Positions 1 through 9,590 of a stretch of DNA of 64,000 nucleotides are shown here, piece after piece. Source of the stretch: Marisediminitalea lipolytica (GTDB lineage Bacteria > Pseudomonadota > Gammaproteobacteria > Enterobacterales > Alteromonadaceae); NCBI RefSeq assembly GCF_001758465.1, contig NZ_MJIC01000021.1:87191-151190 (forward strand), in the 5' to 3' direction. The stretch's first letter is position 1; each line of letters begins with the position of its first letter. The position numbers were made by a program, and so were the translations under genes. The notes beneath the pieces are model-generated. The model had not been told where the DNA came from, searched no databases, and saw nothing but the letters and a program-made list of their open reading frames with translations.

Positions 1-92
1 TCGAACTGTAATCCCTTGCGTTTATTCGGTAAATTGATAAATATTCAAATCTACGTTCACATTCACTGAAAACTGAAGCCGGAGTTTTTGCT

Positions 93-968
93 ATGCGCGA
101 TCTGCCAATTAATCTGCTGCGTACCTTTATGGTGGTGGCCGATACCCTGAATCTGACTGAAGCCGCAAAAGTGTTGCACAAGGCTACGTCGACAGTGAGC
201 ATGCAACTTAACCGGTTGGAGGAACTGGTTGCCAATCCGCTAATGGAAAGGGGGCAGCATGGCGTGCGCCTGACGGCCGCGGGGGTTCAGCTAACCACTC
301 ACGCCCGCCAACTGCTTAACCTGCATGATCAGATTGTGGGCTCTTTTCAGAATATGGAAATTGATGGCACGGTGCGCCTGGGCAGTCACGACCAGTATGC
401 CAGCCGAACTTTATCTCCGTTATTGCAGGAGTTTATTCTCAGTTATCCGGAAGCACAGTTAGAAGTGTTCTGTGATCACAGCCCTGATACTCTGTTACAC
501 AAACTGGACAAGGGTCAGCTGGACATTGCCCTGGTGGAGATGATGGCAGGTACATCCGGCGGCACCCGATTGCGCCGTGATGCGCTGGTGTGGGTAGGCT
601 CCAGGGATCACCATTTGCAAAGTTTGCCAATCCTGCCGTTAGCGGTATTTGACGAAGGTTGTTACCACCGTAGTCACGCTAAACGCGTGCTCGAAGAAGC
701 CGGTATTCCCTATCGAATTGCTTTCACCAGTCAGAGTCGCGCAGGGGTTTTAGCTGCCGTTCGCGCCGGTGTTGGCATTGGTACTATCCCGCTGCATACG
801 CTGGAAGATGACTTACTGGTGCTCAATGAGGAATTGCCTGCACTACCGGAAACCGAAGTCGCCTTGTTTATGGGAAAAAAAGTTAATGAAGCGACCCGAA
901 GACTGGAACAAATTATCCAGGACAGCCCACTGTTTAATCCACTGGGTGTTGCCCATCAGGAGAGCTAG
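93..968 (+). CDS. LysR-family transcriptional regulator
   Basis: A 291-residue protein with the LysR layout. A winged helix-turn-helix lies at about residues 5-62, with the recognition region around 21-42 (TEAAKVLHK then STVSMQLNRLE). It is followed by a periplasmic-binding-protein-like effector domain from about 90 to 285. The ATG is preceded by GGAG eight bases upstream, which supports this start. LysR proteins normally act as DNA-binding tetramers that respond to a small metabolite. They often control a divergent neighbour, but here the upstream gene lies outside the window, so the target is unknown. The next gene downstream is a convergent chemoreceptor with no obvious functional link. 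Family assignment is firm; the regulon cannot be inferred. Confidence 0.9.
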   Translation: MRDLPINLLRTFMVVADTLNLTEAAKVLHKATSTVSMQLNRLEELVANPLMERGQHGVRLTAAGVQLTTHARQLLNLHDQIVGSFQNMEIDGTVRLGSHDQYASRTLSPLLQEFILSYPEAQLEVFCDHSPDTLLHKLDKGQLDIALVEMMAGTSGGTRLRRDALVWVGSRDHHLQSLPILPLAVFDEGCYHRSHAKRVLEEAGIPYRIAFTSQSRAGVLAAVRAGVGIGTIPLHTLEDDLLVLNEELPALPETEVALFMGKKVNEATRRLEQIIQDSPLFNPLGVAHQES

Positions 969-1036
969 GGAACTTGTGGTTTACCTTTAATCCGGTTCAC
1001 CAGCAAGCAGCCCCTCACTCCTTGCTCAGATAAGAC

Positions 1037-2464
1037 TCAGTGACCAGATACCAGACTTTTTAATTCTTGCGCCATTACTGCAAGATTATTGGTGGTCTGA
1101 ACAATATGATTTGAATACTCCTCAACCCCAGCCGCACTTTCTTTATTATTCACGGCGCTGTTGGAGAGGGATTGCACGGAGCTATTGATAGCGCCTAAGT
1201 TTTGCTGACTCTCATCGATGAGATTTTTAAGCGTATTAAACTGCTGATATATGTCTTCTACAGCCTGCAGAATATCCATTAACTGACTCCCTGCAGCACC
1301 AACAATATTAGCACCATCTTCTATGCTGGCGGTGGCCTGGGACAGACTCTTTTGGATCTCAATTGCGGCACTGTTACTTTGAGTTGCCAGAGTTCTAACC
1401 TCGTCAGCCACTACCGCAAAGCCCCTGCCCTGCTCCCCTGCGCGGGCCGCCTCTATTGCGGCATTTAATGCCAGTAAGTTAGTCTGTTCCGCAATGCCTG
1501 AGATCATTGCCGCAGCGCGATTAATTTCCTGATTGTTTGCTTTAATTTCGTCCATGGAATTAATCGTTTGCGTAATAGCTTCGTGCCCCTTGGAGGCATT
1601 GTCTTTGGTGGTGCGCATAAGCCGGTTAACATCACTCACCACATTCACACTTTCCTGCATACTGTCTGTTACAGTACTGAGGTTATGGCTGGTTTGATTT
1701 GATGCTTCAACTTGTTCCTCGGCCCGATTACGCAGTACACCAGAACTGTCTAAAATGGCTTTGGACGTTTGCCCCAGTTGTTCCGTTGCCGTCGCCAGTA
1801 ACAGTGCATTTTTCTCCGCGCTTTTGACCATTTCTGTCATCTGCTTGCCGCTGCTCTCAGCTACCTGACGCATGGATTCAGCCTGTTCTATAGACGCTTT
1901 CGCTTGATTCTGGCTGGTTTGTCGCAAGTTTTCCATCAGGGCTATCATCACAACATTGGCAAAAATAGCACCACTGAGAAAAATAGTCTGAGCACCACTT
2001 GAGTCCTGCGTGTTAATTTCAGTTGGTGGCAGCATGCCGTTTATCTCAACGAAATAAGCAATAATTGTGGTAGATAAAATAAGTCCTCCCCAAATCACAC
2101 CTTCTTTCAAACCACAAAGTAAGATAGCTACTGCCGGGACCACTAATAACCATGGGGTAGAACCAGAGTAAACACCGCCGTTTTTAAACAACAAATATGC
2201 CTGAATCCAAAACAGGGCAGATGCCGCTGAAGTGGCCGCAAAGTTAACCGCACCGGACTTTAAAATGGCCAGCGACACAGCGAAGTGAAGCCCCACAAAC
2301 AGACAGGCCACGGCACTGTCGTTAGCACCGAAAAAGTAATACAGAAAAGCGTAAATCGCTGCAGCCGGGGTCAGGATTGCGCAGAACATCATGGTGAGAG
2401 TGGCTTTATGCTTTTGTGCTTCAGGCACTGAATCTGGCATAAAGAATTGGCTTAAGCGCTGCAT
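1037..2464 (-). CDS. methyl-accepting chemotaxis protein with six-helix membrane domain
   Basis: This 475-residue chemoreceptor has a polytopic N-terminus with about six hydrophobic segments between residues 22 and 180, rather than the usual two helices around a periplasmic domain. No clear HAMP domain follows. A long cytoplasmic coiled coil carries the conserved signalling tip at about 320-355 (AEQTNLLALNAAIEAARAG, then GRGFAVVADEVR), which binds CheA/CheW. There is no CheR-tethering pentapeptide at the C-terminus, which ends LVSGH. The six-helix input suggests sensing of a membrane or intracellular cue, such as energy state, but the ligand is unknown. It is convergent with the LysR gene and divergent from the ompW-like gene across about 260 bases. 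No other chemotaxis genes are present, so it is a stand-alone receptor. Confidence 0.92.
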   Translation of the reverse strand: MQRLSQFFMPDSVPEAQKHKATLTMMFCAILTPAAAIYAFLYYFFGANDSAVACLFVGLHFAVSLAILKSGAVNFAATSAASALFWIQAYLLFKNGGVYSGSTPWLLVVPAVAILLCGLKEGVIWGGLILSTTIIAYFVEINGMLPPTEINTQDSSGAQTIFLSGAIFANVVMIALMENLRQTSQNQAKASIEQAESMRQVAESSGKQMTEMVKSAEKNALLLATATEQLGQTSKAILDSSGVLRNRAEEQVEASNQTSHNLSTVTDSMQESVNVVSDVNRLMRTTKDNASKGHEAITQTINSMDEIKANNQEINRAAAMISGIAEQTNLLALNAAIEAARAGEQGRGFAVVADEVRTLATQSNSAAIEIQKSLSQATASIEDGANIVGAAGSQLMDILQAVEDIYQQFNTLKNLIDESQQNLGAINSSVQSLSNSAVNNKESAAGVEEYSNHIVQTTNNLAVMAQELKSLVSGH

Positions 2465-2722
2465 AGTTTGATGACCTGTACTGTGGCGTTAAAAAAGAAT
2501 AGTCCGGGATCCGCTGGTAACGGCCCAATTGTTAAACACATGTAAAAAATAGTGTGGAAATATTATTCAGTCAAATGAATAAGATACTTAATTTTGCCCC
2601 ATTTTCAGCGCCTCTGTGTTTTGCGGAATAAAAACTTCCTGACTACATTCATGCAATACGCATTGTCACATGCAGAAATAGTCATTCTGTAAAAGTAATA
2701 ACAAACAATAGAGGGCCACCCA

Positions 2723-3373
2723 ATGCAGAAACTTGGATATATCGCTGTTTTAACAGGGTTAAGTTTTTATTTGCCGACCCTGTCACATGCAGAAAATGGC
2801 GGGGCCTGGACGATAAAATCCGGATTAAGTCTGATTATTTTTGATGAAAGCGCTGATGTCTTTTTAGGCGGTAATCAGGTACCAGGAGCTAGTTTTACCA
2901 CTGATAATGATCAGACGATCACGGCATCTTTAGACTATCGCTATAACGCTTCATGGTCGGTGGAAGTAACAGTAGGAATACCACCTGAGGCCACACTCAA
3001 TGGCAGTGGCCCGTTAGATGGTCTTACACTGGGTAAAGTGACTTACGCACCGGCGACGCTAACGGCGTTGTATCATTTGCCAGCCATGTCAGAGAGTCTG
3101 GATTTTTATGTGGGCGGCGGTCTAAATTACACCATCGTTATGGATACTGAAGATGCGACAGTCACTAATTTTGAGGCAGATAATGCTTTTGCCATGACTG
3201 TTCAGGCGGGTGTTAATGGCAGTTTTAATCAAAGCAACCTGGGATGGTATCTGGATGCAAAATATATTGCGCTGGATACAGATGCCACGGGCTTTGTTGG
3301 GCCGGCCCCGGCAAAAGCCGATATTACGCTTAACCCACTGATTGTTACCGCAGGGCTAACCTACGCGTTTTAG
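2723..3373 (+). CDS. ompW: OmpW-family outer membrane protein
   Basis: A 216-residue protein with a signal peptide ending at SHA-EN (residues 1-23). Alternating beta-strand segments fill the rest and end in a C-terminal phenylalanine (LTYAF), the usual signal for outer-membrane assembly. Size and pattern fit the OmpW family, eight-stranded barrels with a narrow hydrophobic channel. The segment LGKVTYAPATLTALYH and the GGGLNYT strand resemble other OmpW proteins. GAGG lies seven bases before the ATG. It is transcribed alone, with its own terminator directly after the stop. The symbol is by family; the transported substrate is unknown. Confidence 0.85.
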   Translation: MQKLGYIAVLTGLSFYLPTLSHAENGGAWTIKSGLSLIIFDESADVFLGGNQVPGASFTTDNDQTITASLDYRYNASWSVEVTVGIPPEATLNGSGPLDGLTLGKVTYAPATLTALYHLPAMSESLDFYVGGGLNYTIVMDTEDATVTNFEADNAFAMTVQAGVNGSFNQSNLGWYLDAKYIALDTDATGFVGPAPAKADITLNPLIVTAGLTYAF

Positions 3374-3383
3374 CCCACAAACC

Positions 3384-3418
3384 AAAAAGCCCGAACTCGG
3401 CTGTTCCGGGCTTTTATT
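3384..3418 (+). terminator. Rho-independent terminator after ompW
   Basis: A GC-rich hairpin (AAAAGCCCG-AAC paired with GTTC-CGGGCTTTT) is followed by a T-rich run, eleven bases after the ompW stop. The flanking A and T runs make it usable from both strands, so it may also stop transcription from the convergent M20 gene. Confidence 0.85.
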
Positions 3419-3455
3419 TTGCGTTATTTGCTGTTTGCGATTTCGTAATTTACCC

Positions 3456-4787
3456 TTACTCCGGTTTTGCCAACACTTTCATCGTTGCCAACGTTAACGC
3501 TTCAGTGGCGGTAGTGATGACTTTCTCAGCATCTGGTGCCCAAAACGGGCTGTGTAATGACGGTAACGCTGTTTCACCGCTTTGGGCAGCGTCCCAATTT
3601 GCTTTGGGTACGCCACCAACCCAGAACAGCAGGCTTTTAATCGACTTGTCAGCACGGTAATAGCGGGCAAAGTCCTCTCCCGCCATGGTGGGCGGTTGCC
3701 GGGTCACCTTCTCATCACCCAGATGAGATTTAAAATACGTAGCAATTTCCTCGGCAAATTCTGGGGCATTAAATGCCGCTGGCGTGTATTCATCTTTCAC
3801 AATAACTTCAGGCAGCATGTCATCCGGCATACCGGCAGCAATACCTTCGCCTCTGGCAATACGCGCTATACCGTCCAGCAGTTGCTTGCGGGAAGCATCA
3901 GAATAGCTTCTTACCGTTAACAGCAGCGTTGCTTTGTCCGAAATAATATTGTGCTTTGAACCAGCGATAAAACTGCCTACGGTAACAACGGCTGAATCGA
4001 GTGGGTCCAACTCCCGGCTGACTAATGTTTGCAGCGACGAAACAATGCGACTGCCAAGTACCACCGGATCTTTGGTTGCCTGCGGATAGGCACCATGGCC
4101 GCCAATACCTTTTACGATAATATCCACACTATCCACGTTGGCAAAGGTAAAGCCAGGGGTATAACCGATTACACCTGCAGGGATAGCTGCCGAGTTATGG
4201 AAAGCAAAGGCATAATCAGGTTTTGGGAAGCGCTCATAAAGGCCATCCGCCAGCATATCCCGCGCGCCCTTACCACGCTCCTCCGCAGGCTGTAAAATCA
4301 TAACCACCGTACCCGACCACTGCGCTTTAAACTTCACCAGTTGCAGCGCAGTGCCATACCAGCCAGACATATGGGTATCATGGGCACAGGCATGCATTAC
4401 CCCGGATTCCACGCCTTCATCTGTCGTAGCGGTAATTTTTGAAGCAAACGGCAATCCGGTTTGCTCCACCACCGGCAATCCGTCCATATCGGCACGAATT
4501 AACACCACTGGGCCCGGACCATTTTTCAGCACCGCCACAACACCGGTACCGCCTATTTTTTCGGTCACCTCAAAGCCAAGCTCTCTGGCCTTATTTGCGA
4601 GAAACTTTGCCGTTTTCACTTCATGACCACTGAGTTCAGGATTAGCATGAAGGTACTTGTACATGCTCATAAGCTGAGGAAGATCATCCTGCACAGCCTG
4701 TTTAAGTGGAACAGTTTCAGCCTGTACCAAGCCACTGCCAAGCCCAAGTATCGCCAGGCATAAAGCCACTTTCGTTAATTTCTTCAT
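3456..4787 (-). CDS. secreted M20-family amidohydrolase
   Basis: A 443-residue metallo-amidohydrolase of the M20D type (aminoacylase / hippurate hydrolase / IAA-amino acid hydrolase group). A signal peptide (residues 1-23, ending VQA) predicts export to the periplasm, which is unusual for the cytosolic members. Metal-site residues are visible: Cys134 and His136 in MHACAHDTHMSG, Glu169/Glu170 in LQPAEERGKG, His197 in FAFHNS, and a late His at about 412 in LHSPFWAP. A strong ribosome site (AAGGAGA) precedes the ATG. It probably cleaves an N-acylated amino acid or short peptide, but the substrate cannot be told. It is divergent from a TonB-dependent receptor across a 304-base region, so the two may be co-regulated for uptake and processing of one nutrient. 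Confidence 0.9.
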   Translation of the reverse strand: MKKLTKVALCLAILGLGSGLVQAETVPLKQAVQDDLPQLMSMYKYLHANPELSGHEVKTAKFLANKARELGFEVTEKIGGTGVVAVLKNGPGPVVLIRADMDGLPVVEQTGLPFASKITATTDEGVESGVMHACAHDTHMSGWYGTALQLVKFKAQWSGTVVMILQPAEERGKGARDMLADGLYERFPKPDYAFAFHNSAAIPAGVIGYTPGFTFANVDSVDIIVKGIGGHGAYPQATKDPVVLGSRIVSSLQTLVSRELDPLDSAVVTVGSFIAGSKHNIISDKATLLLTVRSYSDASRKQLLDGIARIARGEGIAAGMPDDMLPEVIVKDEYTPAAFNAPEFAEEIATYFKSHLGDEKVTRQPPTMAGEDFARYYRADKSIKSLLFWVGGVPKANWDAAQSGETALPSLHSPFWAPDAEKVITTATEALTLATMKVLAKPE

Positions 4788-5091
4788 TACGGGATCTCCT
4801 TGTATTTTAAAACAATACCCTAGTGTGAATGATGATGAAACCGTAAAGCGCTGGACGTCAGTGTGGTTAGTAAAAATTTATTATCAGTTATATCTACCGG
4901 TAGGTTTTATTAATAGCAACCAACCGACGCTAGAACCTTTGTAAACGGCACACAGTCTTGCCCCCGCTCTAACGTCATTTCCGTGTATTTTTGAACGATC
5001 GGTCAAACATTTTGAACGCTCTGCACATCCTTCTTGGCCTGACCCGAAATACACTGTTTTCTGACAACAAAGATAAAGCAGGAAACACGAC
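4788..5091. other. divergent intergenic region between amidohydrolase and TonB receptor
   Basis: These 304 bases carry no plausible gene. They hold the ribosome sites of both flanking genes (AAGGAGA for the amidohydrolase; AGGA for the receptor). A palindrome with a repeated half-site at about 4989-5018 is listed separately. The remainder is AT-rich, consistent with divergent promoters, but no confident -35/-10 pair could be chosen. Confidence 0.5.
4989..5018. promoter_or_regulatory. putative operator (palindrome plus direct repeat)
   Basis: TTGAACGATCGGTCAA (4991-5006) is an imperfect inverted repeat matching at 14 of 16 positions around a GATC centre. Its left arm, TTTTGAACG (4989-4997), recurs at 5010-5018, exactly 21 bases on, about two helical turns. 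It lies 73-100 bases before the TonB receptor ATG. The geometry suggests a dimeric repressor or activator site. The cognate protein is unknown; the AraC- and LysR-type regulators of the window are only candidates. Confidence 0.4.
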
Positions 5092-8013
5092 ATGTATCAG
5101 TTAAAACATCTGTCTCACGCAGTTAAACAAGCTTTGCTGGTGGGAAGTCTCTCGGTACTCTCTATGCAAGTTTATGCCCAGGAGTCTGCTCCCGACAAGA
5201 ATGCCGATGACGCCAGTATCGAAAAGATTGAAGTTACCGGTTCGCGAATTAAACGGGCAGAACTTACTTCACCTGCGCCGGTTCTTTCTGTTGATGCTGC
5301 CGAAATTGCTCGATTTGGTAATCCGGACCTGGGTAGCATTCTGGCCGAGCTGCCGGCCATCGGCGCTAGTGCAACGCTCATCGGCAATAATAACATTAAC
5401 GAGAATGCAGGTTTAAGCTCTCCCGATTTACGTGGATTGGGTGAAAACCGCACACTCACCCTGGTTAACGGCAAACGCCATGTGGCCGGTTCGCCATTTA
5501 GCAGTGCGATAGATACTGGCTCTATACCTAATGCGTTGATCGAACGTATCGACGTGATTACCGGGGGAGCATCGGCGGTTTACGGTTCAGACGCGGTGTC
5601 GGGTGTTATAAACATTGTTTTACGAGACGATTTCGAAGGTGTTGAGTTTCGCGCCAGTGGCAATACTGATACCCAAGGGATCGGCAACGATACCTACAAT
5701 TTCGGTGTCTTAGTGGGGAGTAATTTTGATGATGAACGAGGAAACATTACTTTTTACGCCGAACGCAGCCAAATTAATGAAGTGCTGATCCCAGAGCTTC
5801 AGCAAGCGGCAAACTGGGGGTCTTATATTAACCCGGATGATACAGGCGAGGATGACGGTATTCCTGATCGCCTGCGGGCACAGAATGTGGGGTCTGAATT
5901 CATAAACCGCTTTACTGTTATTAACCCTTTTGGCGGCGGACCACGGTTAACCTTTACACCAGATGGAACCCCCTTTACCCAGGTGTCGCGCAACTTTGAT
6001 AACAGTTTTGCCTTTGGTACCTTTGATCAGCCCTACGAATCTGTCTTTTTTGGCGAAGATTACGAAAACTATATTCCTGATCAGGAAACCACTACTCTGG
6101 CCAGTACCTTTCGTTATGACATTACCAATAACGTGCGTTTTTATGGCGATATCAAATATATCGAAAAAGACATTGAGCAGCAGTTTCAACCCTCGTTCCG
6201 TTTTGGCGGAATTTCTTTTAACGCCACTGACAACCCCTATTTACCAGAAGCTGCCAGAGCTGAGTTATTTGCCAATGGTCAAACCGGCGACGTAGAGATT
6301 TCCCGCTTCTTCGACGATATTGGTAATCGCTCCGCGGCAAACGATAGAGAACTGTTCCGAGTAATTGGTGGCTTTGATGGCTACTTCTCACTAGGCGGCA
6401 CAGACTTTGACTACGATGTATTTTACACCTATGGCGAAACCTCAAACACCCGCCGAACGCTTAACGATCTTATCCCGGGAAATCTCAATGCAGCACTTGA
6501 TGCTGTGATCGATCCAGCCACAGGCAATATTGCCTGCCGTAGCCAGGTTCCAGAAGCTCAAGGGGAAGGCTACGAAGATCCGAGTACCGTTAATCCAGAA
6601 AATTGTGCTCCTTTTAATCCCTTTGGATTTGGCCAGGGATCAGCTGAAGCGTACGATTTTATTTCCGGAGATGTAGAAAGAAAAGACGAAATTGAACAAA
6701 CGGTTTTTGGTGGTTCATTATCGTTTGATTCCAGTGCTTACTTTGAATTACCAGGTGGGCCATTAGCCTTTGCTGTTGGCTATGAATACCGCGAAGAAAA
6801 AGTCAGTACGACTACTGATGAACTCACCAAACAAGGTGTATATACCAATGCTGCCACCCCTGACTCCTCAGGTTCATTTGATGTTGACGAATTTTTTATC
6901 GAAATTAGTGCACCGCTGATTAAAGACATGTTCTTACTCCAGGAACTTACTTTAGATGCCGCATTCCGTAGTGCCGATTACTCGCATGCTGGTAACGCAG
7001 ATGCCTGGCAACTAGGGTTTATGTGGGCACCGATTGAAGATGTACGAATTCGTGGAACCGTGAGTGAAGCGGTACGTGCACCAAATGTAGATGAAGCATT
7101 CAGCCCACAATCCCCGGGCTTTGAAAACATAAATGACCCTTGCGATGTCGATAACATCAATGATGACCCTGACCGCGCTGCGAACTGTTTGGCACTGGGG
7201 ATCCCTGCCGGCTTTGAAGCCAATGATAACGTAAGTATTGATATCCTTTCTGGTGGCAACCCTGACCTATTCTCGGAAACCAGCAAATCAAAAACGGTTG
7301 GCGTAGTGTGGACCCCTGCCTTCATCGATAACTTTTCACTTACGCTCGACTGGTATGAAATTGATATTCAGGATGCGATTAATGCCGTTGATGCGCAGGA
7401 TATTCTGGATAACTGCGTAGACGCAACCGGAGGCCCGGATCAAAGCTTCTGTAATCAGATAGATCGTAATGCCGAAAATAACGTGGAATTGGTACGTTCA
7501 GGCTTTGTTAATGCGTCTGCAATTTACACCTCCGGCGTAGAGTTTCAGTTACGTTACCAAGCCGAATTGGCTGCGCTTAGTTTACCGGGTGAAATCCGCC
7601 TGAACCTGCAAGGTAACAAAGTGAACGATTTAGAAACCTTCGAATTTCAGGATCGCCCCGACGAAATCAATGTTGATGTAGGTGAAGTCGGCAATCCTGA
7701 GTATCAGTTGCGCACCGTGCTGGACTACCACCTTGGTGACTGGGTATTAAATCACACGAGTCGGTTTATCGACCGCGTGGCCACTTTTGATGTGTCGCCT
7801 GGTGCAGATACACCGGAAGATTTATCGCCAGCATTTATTGGTTCTATCTGGACTCATGATTTTGCAGTCAGGTATCTCGCTACCGACAATGTTGAAATGA
7901 GCGTTGGTTTACGTAACGCCTTTAACAAAATCCCACCGGGTTACACCTTTGATCCACTCTATGACCTGGTTGGACGCAGAGTTAACGCCTCCGTGGTAGT
8001 ACGCTTCGAGTAA
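5092..8013 (+). CDS. TonB-dependent outer membrane receptor
   Basis: A 973-residue receptor. The signal peptide ends at VYA-QE (about residue 29). It is followed by a short acidic linker, a TonB-box-like segment (EKIEVTGSRIKR) and a plug domain to about residue 190 that includes LVNGKRH and ITGGASAVYGSDAVSGVINI. A beta-barrel makes up the rest. The last strand reads VNASVVVRFE, so the terminal residue is Glu and the usual aromatic is penultimate. The size and the GSRIKR plug motif are typical of the large TonB receptors of Alteromonadales and Caulobacterales, which import peptides, carbohydrates or other polymers rather than only siderophores. The ATG has AGGA nine bases upstream. Substrate unknown; the divergent secreted amidohydrolase and downstream AraC regulator suggest an amide or peptide nutrient, as inference only. 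Confidence 0.93.
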   Translation: MYQLKHLSHAVKQALLVGSLSVLSMQVYAQESAPDKNADDASIEKIEVTGSRIKRAELTSPAPVLSVDAAEIARFGNPDLGSILAELPAIGASATLIGNNNINENAGLSSPDLRGLGENRTLTLVNGKRHVAGSPFSSAIDTGSIPNALIERIDVITGGASAVYGSDAVSGVINIVLRDDFEGVEFRASGNTDTQGIGNDTYNFGVLVGSNFDDERGNITFYAERSQINEVLIPELQQAANWGSYINPDDTGEDDGIPDRLRAQNVGSEFINRFTVINPFGGGPRLTFTPDGTPFTQVSRNFDNSFAFGTFDQPYESVFFGEDYENYIPDQETTTLASTFRYDITNNVRFYGDIKYIEKDIEQQFQPSFRFGGISFNATDNPYLPEAARAELFANGQTGDVEISRFFDDIGNRSAANDRELFRVIGGFDGYFSLGGTDFDYDVFYTYGETSNTRRTLNDLIPGNLNAALDAVIDPATGNIACRSQVPEAQGEGYEDPSTVNPENCAPFNPFGFGQGSAEAYDFISGDVERKDEIEQTVFGGSLSFDSSAYFELPGGPLAFAVGYEYREEKVSTTTDELTKQGVYTNAATPDSSGSFDVDEFFIEISAPLIKDMFLLQELTLDAAFRSADYSHAGNADAWQLGFMWAPIEDVRIRGTVSEAVRAPNVDEAFSPQSPGFENINDPCDVDNINDDPDRAANCLALGIPAGFEANDNVSIDILSGGNPDLFSETSKSKTVGVVWTPAFIDNFSLTLDWYEIDIQDAINAVDAQDILDNCVDATGGPDQSFCNQIDRNAENNVELVRSGFVNASAIYTSGVEFQLRYQAELAALSLPGEIRLNLQGNKVNDLETFEFQDRPDEINVDVGEVGNPEYQLRTVLDYHLGDWVLNHTSRFIDRVATFDVSPGADTPEDLSPAFIGSIWTHDFAVRYLATDNVEMSVGLRNAFNKIPPGYTFDPLYDLVGRRVNASVVVRFE

Positions 8014-8042
8014 GCCGTACTACTATCTCCCTGGATGGCATT

Positions 8043-8074
8043 GCCCGCTAATAATTCTGTTAGCGGGCTTTTTT
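8043..8074 (+). terminator. Rho-independent terminator after the TonB receptor
   Basis: GCCCGCTAA pairs perfectly with TTAGCGGGC across an eight-base loop and is followed by six T residues, 29 bases after the receptor stop. Confidence 0.92.
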
Positions 8075-8232
8075 ATGTCTGTAAAAAAGAACAGTAAAGA
8101 TAGGAAGAGTTGGTGTTTGCAGTACAAATCTAGTCTTCGACAAACGCACGTTAAACAAGGCGTGCCAATTTTAGCCTGATAGCCAGATCACAGAGGCGAT
8201 ACCAGGATTACCACAATATTGAATTGATAAAG

Positions 8233-9198
8233 CTAATTATTTTGCGCGAGTTTTCTAACCGCGCCCGGAGTTTGTCCTTTGGCTTTCTTAAATGCCCGGG
8301 AAAATGCTGATTCAGACTGATAGCCTGCATCCAGCGCAATAGATAGGATAGAATCATCAGAATATTGTAATGCTGTAAACGCCTGATCCATTCTACATGC
8401 GGTGAGAAAATCCATGGGTGAATGCCCCACCAAATCTTTAAATTGCACCGCAAAACTGGTGCGCGACATGCCTACCTTTTTGGCCAGTTTTTCTAGTGTC
8501 CATGCCGCTGATGGCGCATCTCGCAGCATCTGCATGGCGTTGGCTATACGTTGGTCATTCAAATAACGAATCTGTGAATCAGGTATAGACGATACACAGT
8601 TACAGCATTCTTTGAGTACACTCATCATTAACACATCAGCCAGTTGGGTAATTACACTTCCAGCAGGTTTTTCGTTTTCTTGAGTCTCTCTCATAATAAG
8701 TTCACTAAAATACCTGATTAACTTACTACTGTGATGTGCTGTCGTTCGAATGAGCAAATAATCGGGCAACGTGGTAAACAGCGTTCGATTTTCAGCTTCG
8801 CTGAGGCTTATAACGCCACAAAGCAAATTGGTTGTATAACCGCCCCCGTTTAATTCCAGCGTACGATAACCTTCAGAAACGAACTTAAGAGGCAGCTTAT
8901 CAAATGGAATGGCAGAACAATCCAAACTGCTACAAATGACATGTGCCATACCAGGTTTAAATAATAAAATATCACCACTGTGAAGTGTGATAATTTGCTC
9001 CCTGGTGCTCACTCTGGCCACGCCGCCGGTATTAAAATGAAATTGCATACCATCAGTGTTGACGGGCACGTCGATTGACCATGGGGCTCGCAAGGTACTA
9101 TTTAAATACCTGACCTCTCCCATGGAAATTCGTCCTAAAAGATGACGAAGACCGCTCAAAACTGTTGTGAGTTTTGGTCTTTCGGATTTTAAAAGCAC
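8233..9198 (-). CDS. AraC-family transcriptional regulator
   Basis: A 321-residue regulator. The N-terminal half is a cupin-like ligand domain (about 30-150; note HSGDILLFKPGMAH). The C-terminal AraC DNA-binding domain has two helix-turn-helix motifs: the first at about 234-255 (LEKLAKKVGMSRTSFAVQF), the second at about 282-305 (ILSIALDAGYQSESAFSRAF), ending with KGQTPGAVRK. Translation probably begins at GTG, six bases after GGAG; an internal ATG at codon 26 is the alternative but would cut into the cupin domain. The gene faces the TonB receptor tail to tail and could control it or the amidohydrolase, but no direct evidence shows this. Confidence 0.9.
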   Translation of the reverse strand: MLLKSERPKLTTVLSGLRHLLGRISMGEVRYLNSTLRAPWSIDVPVNTDGMQFHFNTGGVARVSTREQIITLHSGDILLFKPGMAHVICSSLDCSAIPFDKLPLKFVSEGYRTLELNGGGYTTNLLCGVISLSEAENRTLFTTLPDYLLIRTTAHHSSKLIRYFSELIMRETQENEKPAGSVITQLADVLMMSVLKECCNCVSSIPDSQIRYLNDQRIANAMQMLRDAPSAAWTLEKLAKKVGMSRTSFAVQFKDLVGHSPMDFLTACRMDQAFTALQYSDDSILSIALDAGYQSESAFSRAFKKAKGQTPGAVRKLAQNN

Positions 9199-9497
9199 CT
9201 GGCTCTCCAGCTAAATCTACATAGCGCCCACACAGAAATGGCGCATAACAAACTCATTTTCTATGTTTCCGACACGCTACAGGCTATGCACATCGGGGTC
9301 TATGAACCGAAGTATTTAATGTACAGTTGGCTAAATAAAATGGACGTTTAGTTGAAGGCGACCTGTTTTAACTCAACACATACGATGTATTAATACGGCA
9401 TTAAGCTAAACAATCAGCGTGATAACGATTTACCGAGCACGCCATAAACAACAATAACTTTGCCTGCTATTTAATCAAAGACCACAGGAGTGTCAGA

Positions 9498-9590
9498 ATG
9501 CTTTCGATAAAAATGCAATGCATATATTGGCATGGACGGATTGGAACTGTGGACAACAACGAGCATGTTATGCCATTGAGAGAGCGGTAA
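9498..9590 (+). CDS. possible 30-residue small protein
   Basis: An ATG at 9498 follows AGGAG with seven bases between, in the otherwise empty 9.2-9.9 kb region. The frame runs 30 codons to TAA (MLSIKMQCIYWHGRIGTVDN then NEHVMPLRER). The product has no recognised domain, signal peptide or membrane segment. The ribosome site is its only support, and a chance frame is at least as likely. Confidence 0.2.
   Translation: MLSIKMQCIYWHGRIGTVDNNEHVMPLRER

Noticed and set aside
1..92. FNR-like box near the left edge (TTGATAAATATTCAA)
   Set aside because: The right half-site is shifted by one base, so it does not fit the consensus; it looks like AT-rich chance similarity.
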